Of a stretch of DNA of 64,000 nucleotides, positions 41,461 to 49,466 are shown in pieces. Source of the DNA: Halorussus aquaticus. Its GTDB lineage: Archaea; Halobacteriota; Halobacteria; Halobacteriales; Haladaptataceae. Each line of letters opens with the position of its first letter. The first letter of the stretch is position 1. The notes under the pieces were generated by a model. It ran no database searches, was not told the origin of the DNA, and saw only the letters and a list, made by a program, of their open reading frames with translations. The stretch spans positions 2,790,001 through 2,854,000 of the forward strand of contig NZ_CP100400.1 of NCBI RefSeq assembly GCF_024218795.1, given 5' to 3'. Position numbers and translations under genes: made by a program.

Positions 41461-43548
41461 GTGACCTCCGAACGCCAGACCCCCGAACGGGCGAACCTCG
41501 ACCGACAACGTTCCGAACGGGTGACCGAAGACAGAACGACCCAAGCCGGACCGACGGGGGACCGACCGCCGGGCGACCGCGCGCGGAAGACGGTGCGAGT
41601 CCTCTCCGTGGACGAGGACGGCCCGCCGTCGGCGCTGTCGGACGACGAGGACGTGTCGGTGTCGGCCGTCTCGACGGCCACCGCCGCGCGCGAGGTCCTC
41701 GCGGCCGACGAGCGCGTCGACTGCGTCGTCAGCGAGTACGACCTCCCCGACGGCGACGGACTCGACCTGCTCGAATCCGTCCGGAACCACTACCCGGACC
41801 TGCCGTTCGTCCTCTTCACCGGGTCGGGCAGCGAGGCGGTGGCCAGCGAGGCCATCGGGATGGGCGCGACGGACTACCTGCCCAAAGGGACCTGCGGCGA
41901 CCGCCTCCGGGAGCGAGTCGGGCGGGCCGTCGCCACCGCCAGCGTCGAGACCGAATCGGGTATCTCCGTGGACAGACTCCGCGAACTGACCAACGCGTTC
42001 CCCGACGTGGCGTTCGTCATCGACGAGAACGGCCGGTATCTGGAGGTGATGACCGGCCCGGACACGCAGGACCTCCGGACCGTCGAACAGGAGCGACTAG
42101 TCGGGACGCACCTCCACGACGCCTTCCCCGAGTCGCAGGCCGACCGCTTCCTCGGTCTCGTCCGGAAGACGCTCGAAACCGGCGGCGTGGAGACGACGGA
42201 GTACGAGACCGAGACCGCGTCGGGCGAACGCTGGTTCGAGGGCCGAGTCGCACCGCTGGGCGGTACCATCGACGGCCGCGAGGCGGTGGTGTGGGTGGCC
42301 CGGGACGTGACCGACCGCCGGAACAACGAGCGCCGACTCGCCGAGAGTCGGGACGCGTTGACTCGTCTGAACCGCATCAACGGCCTGATTCACAGCATCG
42401 TCCAGTCGCTGGTCGGGTCGGCGACCCGCGAGGAGATAGAACGGACGGTCTGCGAGGAGCTAGCCAACTCGGAGTTCTACCAGTTCGCGTGGACCGGCGG
42501 ACCGTGGGTCAAAGACGAGCGAATGCATCCGGACGTCGTCGTCGGCACCGACCGCAGCGAACTGGAGCGACTCGTGGCGGCGACCAGCGCCCGCTCCGAC
42601 GAGGAGAACTCCTTCGCGCGCGTCGTCCGCGATGGGGAGTCGGTCGTCGTCCGCGACCCGGCCGAGTCCGAACTCCTCGCCGAGCGAGAGCGCGAGATGA
42701 TGCTCGACATGGAGATGTCCTCCGCGGTCCTCGTCCCGCTGACGTACGGGAACACGAACCACGGTATCCTCGGCATCAGTGGAGCGTGTACCGGTGCGTA
42801 CAGCGACCGCGAACTGACCGCACTCGAAACGCTCGGGGAAATCGTCGCCTTCGCCATCAACGCGGTCAAGAACCGGAACCTGCTGCTGTCGGACACCGCG
42901 GTCGAACTGGAGTTCCGGGTCGAGGGGTCGAGTTCCGGGTTCGGCCGACTCTCGTCCGAACTCGACTGCAAGTTCACCCTCGAAGGCGTCGTCGCCGTCG
43001 CCGAGGACAGACTGCTCGAATACGTCGCGGTCGAAGGCGCGTCGGCATCGACGGTGTTGAACCGGTTGGACGACATCGCTACGGTCGAACAGAGTCGAAT
43101 CGTGAGCGAGGACGACACCGAGAGCTTCATCGAACTCCACCTCCCGGAGTCCGGCGTCAACCAACTCGTCGAGGCCGGTACCGTCGTCGAATCCGCGGTG
43201 GCCGAGGACGGCGTGGCGCGGTACGTCGTGGAGGCGTCCTCGGACGTGAACGTCCGGAACCTCGTCGAAACCTTCCGAACGACGTACCCGGACGCCGAAC
43301 TGGTGAGCAAGCAGGAGGCCGACCGACCGGTCGATACGTCGCAGGGGTTCCGCCGGCGACTCGGCGAAGACCTGACCGACAAACAGCGAACCGCGCTCCA
43401 AGCGGCGTACTTCGCGGGCTACTACGAGTATCCTCGCGAGAGCACAGGCGAAGACGTCGCCGAATCGCTCGACATCTCGTCGCCGACGCTCCACCAGCAC
43501 CTCCGGGCCGCCCAGCGGAAACTCGTCGGTAGCTTTCTCGACAACTGA
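41461..43548 (+). CDS. Receiver-PAS-GAF-bacterio-opsin-activator regulator
   Basis: A 695-residue one-piece signal-transduction protein. An N-terminal receiver domain (VRVLSVDEDG, phospho-acceptor about D94 in VVSEYDLPDGDGLDLL, KGTCGDRLRE end) is followed by a PAS domain (LTNAFPDVAFVIDENGRYLEV ... VWVARDVTDRR). Then comes a GAF-like part (VLVPLTYGNTNHGILGISG), a bacterio-opsin activator domain, and a C-terminal HTH_10 (LTDKQRTALQAAYFAGYYEYPRESTGEDVAESLDISSPTLHQHLRAAQRKLVG). A GTG start at 41461 is used. No histidine kinase is adjacent, so its input is unknown. Confidence 0.9.
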   Translation: MTSERQTPERANLDRQRSERVTEDRTTQAGPTGDRPPGDRARKTVRVLSVDEDGPPSALSDDEDVSVSAVSTATAAREVLAADERVDCVVSEYDLPDGDGLDLLESVRNHYPDLPFVLFTGSGSEAVASEAIGMGATDYLPKGTCGDRLRERVGRAVATASVETESGISVDRLRELTNAFPDVAFVIDENGRYLEVMTGPDTQDLRTVEQERLVGTHLHDAFPESQADRFLGLVRKTLETGGVETTEYETETASGERWFEGRVAPLGGTIDGREAVVWVARDVTDRRNNERRLAESRDALTRLNRINGLIHSIVQSLVGSATREEIERTVCEELANSEFYQFAWTGGPWVKDERMHPDVVVGTDRSELERLVAATSARSDEENSFARVVRDGESVVVRDPAESELLAEREREMMLDMEMSSAVLVPLTYGNTNHGILGISGACTGAYSDRELTALETLGEIVAFAINAVKNRNLLLSDTAVELEFRVEGSSSGFGRLSSELDCKFTLEGVVAVAEDRLLEYVAVEGASASTVLNRLDDIATVEQSRIVSEDDTESFIELHLPESGVNQLVEAGTVVESAVAEDGVARYVVEASSDVNVRNLVETFRTTYPDAELVSKQEADRPVDTSQGFRRRLGEDLTDKQRTALQAAYFAGYYEYPRESTGEDVAESLDISSPTLHQHLRAAQRKLVGSFLDN

Positions 43549-43576
43549 CCGCTCGTACCGGCCGTCCGTTCGGCGC

Positions 43577-43605
43577 TTCACGCCCGGGTGAACGACCGTT
43601 CGTTC
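43577..43605. repeat. Operator-like repeat, copy 1
   Basis: TTCAC-N6-GTGAACG followed by CGTTCGTTC. A second diverged copy lies at 43615-43640. The pair sits upstream of the small DUF7344-type gene and shortly after the sensor/regulator gene. The TCAC/GTGA half-sites recall the half-sites of the 37-bp repeat. Confidence 0.5.
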
Positions 43606-43614
43606 GGCAGGGTC

Positions 43615-43640
43615 TTCACCCGTTGAGTGAACGTTCGTTC
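43615..43640. repeat. Operator-like repeat, copy 2
   Basis: TTCAC-N7-GTGAACGTTCGTTC, matching copy 1 apart from a shorter joint between GTGAACG and the terminal TTCGTTC. A TATA-like CTCTAAAAC follows at 43644-43652, and another, TACCTTAATG, at 43689-43698. The tandem arrangement suggests cooperative binding of a dimeric regulator. Confidence 0.5.
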
Positions 43641-43756
43641 TACCTCTAAAACCGTTGATATTCGGCGTTTGACACTCTCTCTCGGGGTTACCTTAATGTT
43701 GAGGCATGGGTTTGTTAGTCCCTTCAGGCGAACGATTCGAGTGGAGGTCAGCCGCC

Positions 43757-44158
43757 ATGAACTACGATTCCATTCGGTCGAGAAACGAGAGCGACCACGC
43801 CCTCCAGAACGGTCGCGCAGTCAGGACTCCTTCGTTCGACACGCTCTTCGACATCCTCGCGGAGAGTCGCCGTCGGTACGCACTGTACACGCTCCTCGGA
43901 ACCGGGGACGGGTTGGCCGACGTTGAAACGGTGGCCGACGAAGTCGCGATGTGGGAAGCCCGCACCGACGACGACCCGATCACCGAGTCCCTCCGAGAGG
44001 AGATTGCCGACGAACTCCGGGAGGAACACCTTCCGCGTCTCGCCGATGCGGACGTCGTCGAGTACGACGCTCGAAGCGACGTCGTCCGCTACTGGCGACA
44101 ACCGACGCTAGAGGAGTACCTCGAACACACCCACTACAAGGAATTTCCTGACGAATAG
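43757..44158 (+). CDS. DUF7344-like winged-helix protein
   Basis: A 133-residue small haloarchaeal protein. FDTLFDILAESRRRYALYTLLGTG, then a variable linker, then LREEIADELREEHLPRLADADVVEYDARSDVVRYWRQPTLEEYLEHTH matches the winged-helix pattern of the DUF7344 family. It is probably a DNA-binding regulator. An upstream ATG at 43706 would add 17 residues without conserved character, so 43757 is chosen. Two operator-like repeats lie 117-180 nt upstream. Confidence 0.78.
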   Translation: MNYDSIRSRNESDHALQNGRAVRTPSFDTLFDILAESRRRYALYTLLGTGDGLADVETVADEVAMWEARTDDDPITESLREEIADELREEHLPRLADADVVEYDARSDVVRYWRQPTLEEYLEHTHYKEFPDE

Positions 44159-44488
44159 TCCCCGCTACGAACAATCCACGCTGGGAATCGTCCCCCGCTG
44201 ACGCTGTTCCCCGCACGCGGTTCTCCGTATTTCCCTGTCTTCTCCCTCCGTCCGTCTTCATCGACTCTCTTGGTACTGCGCTCTCCGGACGTCACGTTCT
44301 CTCATACCAACCGGTCTTTGCTTCTCGCAGACTGCTAACGCGCGACTTCTGTCTGTGACACGTCCCGATAGCCTCTGAGCGGGCAGGTGGACACGGACGG
44401 CAAGTAGGGAGGGGACGAGAGACAGATGAACGCAACGACAGCTAGCCGTGGCTACTGCGTCATCGACAAGACGGAAAATTCGGAGGGG
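44159..44488. other. Gap between convergent genes, no gene seen
   Basis: 330 bp between the DUF7344-like gene and the idsA end. The left part is pyrimidine-rich (for example 44232-44260 on the plus strand), which could act in termination. No tRNA fold, promoter of note or credible ORF was seen. Confidence 0.6.
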
Positions 44489-45550
44489 TCAGTAACCGCG
44501 CTCGATGAGGTAGTCCGCGATTCCTTCGAGGAGTTCCTTCGACTCGTTGTCGGGGAGGACTTCGAGGCGGTTCTTCCCGGTCTCGACCAACTCCTGCGCT
44601 TTCTCCTTGGCGTAGTCGATGCTTCCGGCCTCTTCGAGACGACCGACCGCCGCTTCGATTTCGGCCTCGGTGACGGCATCGACGTCGTCGGTGCCGACCA
44701 GTCCGTCCACGTCCACGCCCTGCTCGCGGGCGTGGAGCGTGATGATGGTCTGCTTGCCTTCGACGAGGTCGCTCCCGCGCTGTTTCCCGAGTTTCTCGCT
44801 GGGCACCGTCAGGTCGAGGACGTCGTCCTGAATCTGGAACGCCCGGCCCACGTCGATACCGTACTGGTAGAGTTGCTCGATGGTCTCGTCGTCGGCACCG
44901 AGCAGGATGGCCGGGATGGTCGCCGCCGCGCCGTACAGCACGGCGGTCTTGTGTTCTATCATCTGGAGGTACTCCTCGGGGAGTACGTCGTCTCGCCCCT
45001 CGAACGCGATGTCGCGGGCCTGCCCCTCACAGATGTTCGTGCAGGTCGTCGCCAGCACGTCCACCGACTCGACCACGCGGTCGGCGGGCGCGTCGCCCTC
45101 GATGAGAATCTCGAACGCCTTCGAGTAGAGGGTGTCGCCAGCGAGAATCGCGGTCCCGGTGTCGTACTCCCGGTGGACCGCGGGGACGCCTCGGCGCAGG
45201 TCGTCGTCGTCCATGATGTCGTCGTGGATGAGCGTGAACGACTGGATGACCTCGATACTGACCGCGGCGGCCATCACGTCCACGTCCTCACCGTTGACGT
45301 CCGGGAAGTCCCGATAGTCCACGTCTCCGGGGTTCGCGTCTACGTCCGCGAGCGCTTCGGCGACGAGTAACAACACGGTCGGCCGCAGGCGTTTCCCGCC
45401 CGCGTCGAGCAGGTACCGAACGGCCTCGTAGAGACGCTCCGGTTCGTCTATCGGCAGGTCCTCGTCGATGGCCGCGTTGACGATTTCGCGTCGGTGTTCG
45501 ACCGCTCCGAGTACCTGCTCTTCCAATGTCTCGGCGCTCGCGTCAGTCAT
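44489..45550 (-). CDS. idsA: Geranylgeranyl/farnesyl diphosphate synthase (isoprenyl diphosphate synthase)
   Basis: Elongates dimethylallyl diphosphate with isopentenyl diphosphate to C15/C20 prenyl chains for archaeal lipids and other isoprenoids. The 353-residue all-helical enzyme has LLDAGGKRLRP, the first aspartate motif LIHDDIMDDD (D110-D114) and the second QIQDDVLDLT. It lies 1 nt after the RNase J stop (same transcript), so its expression depends on the RNase J leader. Length and motifs fit haloarchaeal IdsA. Confidence 0.95.
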   Translation of the reverse strand: MTDASAETLEEQVLGAVEHRREIVNAAIDEDLPIDEPERLYEAVRYLLDAGGKRLRPTVLLLVAEALADVDANPGDVDYRDFPDVNGEDVDVMAAAVSIEVIQSFTLIHDDIMDDDDLRRGVPAVHREYDTGTAILAGDTLYSKAFEILIEGDAPADRVVESVDVLATTCTNICEGQARDIAFEGRDDVLPEEYLQMIEHKTAVLYGAAATIPAILLGADDETIEQLYQYGIDVGRAFQIQDDVLDLTVPSEKLGKQRGSDLVEGKQTIITLHAREQGVDVDGLVGTDDVDAVTEAEIEAAVGRLEEAGSIDYAKEKAQELVETGKNRLEVLPDNESKELLEGIADYLIERGY

Positions 45551-45551
45551 G

Positions 45552-46904
45552 TTACTCGGCGAGTTGGATGATGTTGCCGTTGCTCGTCACGTGGAGGTCG
45601 CGGCCTAGTTTGTAGCCCTGACTCTCACAGAGGCTCACGTACGGGGAGAATCCTTTCATGTCCTGGTGGGCCGGGATGACGTTCTGAGGCTGGAGCGCGT
45701 CCAGCATCTCGTAGTGGCCCTCCTCGCGGAGGTGGCCCGAGACGTGGATGTCGTCGTAGATGCGCGCGCCCTGCATCTTCAGGAGGCGCTCGGACTGGTA
45801 GCGCTGGCCCTCGTTGGTCGGTTCCGGAATCACGCGGGCCGAGAAGATGACCTTGTCGCCGTCTTCCAGTTCGTACGGCGTCTCGCCGCGGCCCATCCGG
45901 GTGAGCATCGCGCGGGGTTCGCCCTGATGGCCGGTGACGATGGGGAGGTAGTTCTCCTTGCCCTCCTTCATGATTCGCTTGAACGTCCGGTCCACGGACT
46001 TACGGTGACCGAACATCCCCATGTCCTCGGGGAAGTCCACGAAGTCGAGTCGCTCTGCGGTGCCGGAGTACTTCTCCATCGACCGGCCGAGCAGGACGGG
46101 TTCGCGCCCGATGTCCTGGGCGAACTCCACGAGGCTCTTGACGCGAGCGATGTGGCTGGAGAACGTCGTCGCCACGATGCCGCCGTCGTAGTCCTCGATG
46201 GAGGTCATAACGTCTTTGAGGTGACGCCGTGCGACCGATTCGCTCGGCGTTCGACCCTTCCGACCCGCGTTGGTACAGTCCTCGATGTAGGCCAGCACGC
46301 CTTCGCCCTCGCGGCCGATTTCGCGGAAGCGCTTCATGTCGATGGGGTCGCCCAGAACCGGCGTGTGGTCCATCCGCTTGTCGAGACCGTAGACGACGGC
46401 CCCTTCGGGCGTGTGGAGGACGGGGTTGATGGCGTCGATGATGGAGTGAGTCACGTTGACGAACTCCAACTCGACTTGTCCGGAGTCGCCGATGGACATC
46501 GTCTCGCCCGCTTCCATCTTCACGAGGTCGTTCTCGACGCCGAACTTCTGCTCGCCCTGAATCTGCTGTTTCACCAACTCGATAGTGTAGGGCGAGGCGA
46601 CGACCGGCGCGTTGTATCGGTGGGCCAACTTGCTGATGGCACCGATGTGGTCGAGGTGACCGTGGGTCGGCACGATGGCCTGCACGTCGCCTTCGAGGTC
46701 CGACATGACGCGGTCGTCCGGGATGGCCCCCATGTCGATGAGGTCCAGACTGTGCAGTTTCTCTGTCTCGACGTTGTCGTGGAGGAGAACCTTCGAGAGG
46801 TTCAGCCCCATGTCGAAGATGACAACGTCGTCGCCTGCGCGCACGGCAGTACACTGCCGTCCGACTTCTTCGTAACCGCCGATGGTTGCAATTTCGATTT
46901 CCAT
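45552..46904 (-). CDS. rnj: Ribonuclease J (beta-CASP metallo-beta-lactamase RNase)
   Basis: An RNA-degrading 5'-3' exonuclease/endonuclease. The 450-residue protein shows the beta-lactamase core metal motif H81-G-H83-L-D85-H86, [11 protein letters not shown] at the start, [18 protein letters not shown] (beta-CASP) and [14 protein letters not shown], as in archaeal RNase J. The ATG at 46904 is preceded by a possible ribosome-binding AGGUGA and a leader of about 210 nt with strong RNA structure. A frame-extending start upstream would run into that leader and is rejected. It overlaps no gene on the left and is 1 nt from idsA. Confidence 0.94.
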   Translation of the reverse strand: MEIEIATIGGYEEVGRQCTAVRAGDDVVIFDMGLNLSKVLLHDNVETEKLHSLDLIDMGAIPDDRVMSDLEGDVQAIVPTHGHLDHIGAISKLAHRYNAPVVASPYTIELVKQQIQGEQKFGVENDLVKMEAGETMSIGDSGQVELEFVNVTHSIIDAINPVLHTPEGAVVYGLDKRMDHTPVLGDPIDMKRFREIGREGEGVLAYIEDCTNAGRKGRTPSESVARRHLKDVMTSIEDYDGGIVATTFSSHIARVKSLVEFAQDIGREPVLLGRSMEKYSGTAERLDFVDFPEDMGMFGHRKSVDRTFKRIMKEGKENYLPIVTGHQGEPRAMLTRMGRGETPYELEDGDKVIFSARVIPEPTNEGQRYQSERLLKMQGARIYDDIHVSGHLREEGHYEMLDALQPQNVIPAHQDMKGFSPYVSLCESQGYKLGRDLHVTSNGNIIQLAE

Positions 46905-46940
46905 AGTTTCACCTTTTGTACGCAAAGCCACGCCGTTTCC

Positions 46941-46996
46941 GTGGTGAAGCCACGCCGTTCCCGCGGCAAGGCCGCGTCGGTTCGTGGCAGAGCCAC
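46941..46996 (-). repeat. Three tandem 13-nt hairpins with a compensatory base change
   Basis: Plus-strand copies are at 46941-46953, 46963-46975 and 46984-46996. In the mRNA they read GUGGC-UU-CACCAC, GCGGC-CUU-GCCGC and GUGGC-UCU-GCCAC. In the middle copy the second base pair is C-G where its neighbours have U-A, a two-sided change that keeps the pairing. Flanking spacers are also similar (around GGAAACGGC, GGGAACGGC, GAACCGAC). An alternative register pairs GCCACG with CGTGGC around 46927-47006, including a perfect GCCACG-N3-CGTGGC at 46992-47006, so two mutually exclusive folds are possible. Confidence 0.7.
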
Positions 46997-47035
46997 GCCA
47001 CGTGGCGTCCGTACGTACGTAAACCTGCTCGGGCG

Positions 47036-47079
47036 CGAGGTCCCGTCCGCGGCGTCTTGCAGCCGTCGGCGGGACCTCG
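47036..47079 (-). repeat. Long hairpin in the rnj leader
   Basis: CGAGGTCCCG (47036-47045) is the perfect reverse complement of CGGGACCTCG (47070-47079). Inside, CCG pairs with CGG and GGC with GCC, giving a stem of about 16 bp with one-sided bulges and an 8-nt loop. This is far stronger than chance spacing would give and is the clearest RNA structure of the leader. Confidence 0.7.
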
Positions 47080-47081
47080 GG

Positions 47082-47095
47082 GTGGCAACAGCCAC
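47082..47095 (-). repeat. Perfect 5-bp hairpin, fourth GTGGC/GCCAC copy
   Basis: GTGGC-AACA-GCCAC on the plus strand; the mRNA reads GUGGC-UGUU-GCCAC. The same stem sequence recurs in the tandem hairpins at 46941-46996, on the other side of the long stem. Confidence 0.55.
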
Positions 47096-47116
47096 GTACT
47101 CCCGAGCTATCGGTCT

Positions 47117-47497
47117 ATGGGGGCTTTACGCACTCCGGTAATAAAAACTGCCGGGATTGACCGAGTTAATCGCGTGATGAAGGTTGCGGTTGGTACGCAC
47201 CGAGCCGAACCGGAACGAATCCAGTAGAGACCGGCACCGTCTCGGAGTCCGAGAACGACCGTCAGCCACGAGCAGAAGGACCGATAGGCCGTCTCGCCCG
47301 GTCTCTCTAACTACTCGCCGAAGTTTAAATGCGAAAACGGAGGTAACTCGGTACGGACGCTTCGTGCGGTCGCTCGGTGCGGGCCGCGAACCGCCAGTCC
47401 GACTAACTCGAAAGAGCTGAGCCAGAATTCACCGCGCTAACCGAGAGAAGGTCAGCGCCACGCACGTCGGGGTATCTTCAGTACACTCGGGACGAGT
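47117..47497. other. Spacer upstream of the rnj leader, no gene seen
   Basis: Contains the rnj TATA candidate and, further right, TTTAAAT at 47324-47330 preceded by CGAAG, which on the plus strand is a good BRE/TATA pair that would start a transcript near 47350 running against the ipk end. No ORF with coding character follows it. An antisense or small RNA is possible but not shown. Confidence 0.45.
47139..47147 (-). promoter_or_regulatory. TATA-like element of rnj
   Basis: Leftward TTTTTATTA places the start site near 47116, some 212 nt before the rnj AUG. It lies between the ipk gene end and the hairpin-rich leader. Confidence 0.5.
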
Positions 47498-48262
47498 TCA
47501 TCGCCCGTCGATTCGCGTACCGGGGTCCTCGCCCGCAAGGAAGTCCCGGAGGTCGTCGGGACCGAAAATCGTCGCTGGCGAACCCAGCGACAGCAACGCC
47601 CGGACCTTCCCGGCCATCCCGCCGGTCACGTCGGTCGCGTCGCTCTCGCCGAGATACTCGGCCACTTCGTCGTACGTGCTAATCTCGGGAATTACGTCGT
47701 CGCTGTCGTCCAGCACGCCGGGAACAGTCGAACAGAACCCAACGCGGTCGGCGTCGATACCGGTAGCGACGGCAGTGACCACTTCGTCGCCGCTGAGGAT
47801 GGTCACGCCCTCGCCCTCGTGGGACACCACGTCGCCGTGGAGAACCGGGACGAACTCCTCGCCGAGCATCGTCTCGACCTGCTCTGTCAACAGCGTCAGG
47901 TCGGCCGCCGCGTCCCGATAGGCCGCCGAGAAGGGGTGAACCGGAACCGCGGGGACGTCGCGGTCGTGGAGGCGCGCGAGGACGAAGTCGTTCAGCGTCT
48001 TCATCGCGCCGTGTATCTCGACCGCCGCCGCTGCGTCTCCGGAGCCGCGGGTCTTCGAGACGCCGTGTTCGCTGGCGTGGTGGTGGCCGAAGCTTCCGCC
48101 GCCGTGGACCACGACGAGGTCCGAAACGTCGCCCCCGGTGACTGCGTCGGCGATGGCGTCGGCGGCCGCGTCGAGCGCCGGGCCGTCCAGCGCCTCGGGG
48201 CGGTCCTTGTCGGTGACGACGCTCCCGCCGAGTTTGACGACGGTGGTTTCGCGGCCCGCCAT
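47498..48262 (-). CDS. Isopentenyl phosphate kinase
   Basis: Phosphorylates isopentenyl phosphate to isopentenyl diphosphate in the modified archaeal mevalonate pathway. The 254-residue amino-acid-kinase fold shows VVKLGGSVVTDK, VVHGGGSFGHHHASEHG with the key H60 that sets substrate choice, and DVTGGMAGKVRALLSLG. It abuts mevalonate kinase with no spacer, so they form an operon. The symbol ipk is often used. Confidence 0.95.
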   Translation of the reverse strand: MAGRETTVVKLGGSVVTDKDRPEALDGPALDAAADAIADAVTGGDVSDLVVVHGGGSFGHHHASEHGVSKTRGSGDAAAAVEIHGAMKTLNDFVLARLHDRDVPAVPVHPFSAAYRDAAADLTLLTEQVETMLGEEFVPVLHGDVVSHEGEGVTILSGDEVVTAVATGIDADRVGFCSTVPGVLDDSDDVIPEISTYDEVAEYLGESDATDVTGGMAGKVRALLSLGSPATIFGPDDLRDFLAGEDPGTRIDGR

Positions 48263-49297
48263 CTACTCGTCCTCCACGCGCACGCCGTCGGTGTCGAGTC
48301 GCGCACGGAACGCGGTCTCGCAGCCCTGCGTGTACTCCAGCGCGGTCTCGGTCCCCTCGGTCGGGTCCAGCGCGACGATGCAGCCGCCGCCACCCGCACC
48401 GGTTAGCTTCGCTCCGAGCGCGCCCGCGTCGCGGGCGGCCCAGACCATCTGGTCCAGCGACCGCGAGGAGACCCCGAGCGCTTCGAGCAGACCGTGGTTG
48501 AAGTTCATCAGTTCGCCGAGTTCCGCGATGGTTTCGCGGAGCGACTCCGACTCGCTCGCGCCGCCTTGCTCGCCGGTGGCCTCGGTGAGGGCCTGCTCGC
48601 CGTGGCGGACGATGTCGCCGATGCTCTCGACGGTGTCGGCCGCGAAGTCGTACTCCTCGCGGAGCGCCCGCACGCCCGCGACGAGTTCGCCGGTGTCGCC
48701 CTCGCCGCCGTCGAACCCGATGACGAACGACAGGTCGGGTGCGTCGATGGACCGGCAGTCGTCGCCCTCGACTCGGACTGCGCCGCCCGTCGCCGAGCAG
48801 AAGGTGTCGGCCCGAGAGGCTTCGCCGTCTTGTACCTCGAGTTCGGCCCGATAGGCTCGCTCGGCGACCTCTTCGGCGGGGAGTTCGACGCCCAACTCCC
48901 GGGTCCCGGCGTCGATACCCGCCGTGGTGACCGCCGCCGAGGAACCCAGCCCAGCGCCCAGCGGAATGTCGCTCTCGACGGTGATGTCGAAGCCAGCGTC
49001 GGGCGCGTCCGCGGCGTCGCGCGCCTGCTCGACCGCGGCGTCGATGTACCCGATTCCGGCCTGAATGAGCGACTCCGAGACGTCCACGTCGGGCGCGTCG
49101 TCGTTCTCGTCGCTGTACTCTACCGTGAACCCGTCCAGACTCAGGTCCTCGGCGTGCACTCGGATGCGGTCGTCGTCCCGCGCTTCGACGGTGACTCGCG
49201 CCCGGCGCTCGATGGCGCACGGCACCGCCGGTTCGCCGTAGACGACCGCGTGCTCTCCGAACAGGTAGACCTTGCCCGGAGCGCTCGAAACGACCAT
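48263..49297 (-). CDS. mvk: Mevalonate kinase
   Basis: Phosphorylates mevalonate with ATP, an early step to isoprenoids. The 344-residue GHMP kinase shows VVSSAPGKVYLFGEHAVVYGEPAVPCAI at the start, ESDIPLGAGLGSSAAVTTA (ATP loop) and GALGAKLTGAGGGGCIVAL (motif 3). The ATG at 49297 gives this standard N-terminus; the frame continues upstream without conservation. The gene diverges from the prolyl-oligopeptidase gene. Confidence 0.95.
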   Translation of the reverse strand: MVVSSAPGKVYLFGEHAVVYGEPAVPCAIERRARVTVEARDDDRIRVHAEDLSLDGFTVEYSDENDDAPDVDVSESLIQAGIGYIDAAVEQARDAADAPDAGFDITVESDIPLGAGLGSSAAVTTAGIDAGTRELGVELPAEEVAERAYRAELEVQDGEASRADTFCSATGGAVRVEGDDCRSIDAPDLSFVIGFDGGEGDTGELVAGVRALREEYDFAADTVESIGDIVRHGEQALTEATGEQGGASESESLRETIAELGELMNFNHGLLEALGVSSRSLDQMVWAARDAGALGAKLTGAGGGGCIVALDPTEGTETALEYTQGCETAFRARLDTDGVRVEDE

Positions 49298-49466
49298 GTT
49301 GGAGGGTTCCGCTCCGGGGGTTAATTCGTTTGCGAAGGCGACTGCAGGTGACGGAGTGCGAGAAGCGCCGAGTTCGGCGCGAGTGACGGAGAGATCCAGT
49401 CGGACCGACGTCATCGACCTGCAGACTCCCGGAACGTTAAGGACGATACATTGCCCAAAGCGTGGT

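Larger units (their letters stand above)
46905..47116 (-). promoter_or_regulatory. Long structured 5' leader of rnj-idsA
   Basis: The predicted leader (from the TATA element at 47139-47147) holds, in mRNA order, a 14-nt hairpin, a stem of about 16 bp, and three 13-nt hairpins at 21-22-nt spacing, before an AGGUGA near the AUG. The elements are listed separately. RNase E in bacteria controls its own mRNA through the leader; an analogous self-control of RNase J is a proposal, not shown here. Confidence 0.5.

Noticed and set aside
44426-45370. Plus-strand frame preceded by a GGGAGGGG sequence
   Set aside because: Almost all of it is antisense to idsA, and its sequence has no domain; the purine-rich stretch is probably chance.
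47152-47497. tRNA or other known structural RNA in the long spacer left of ipk
   Set aside because: No cloverleaf, TPsiC-like GTTCGA context or known SRP/RNase P RNA signature was found; only a TATA-like TTTAAAT stands out.
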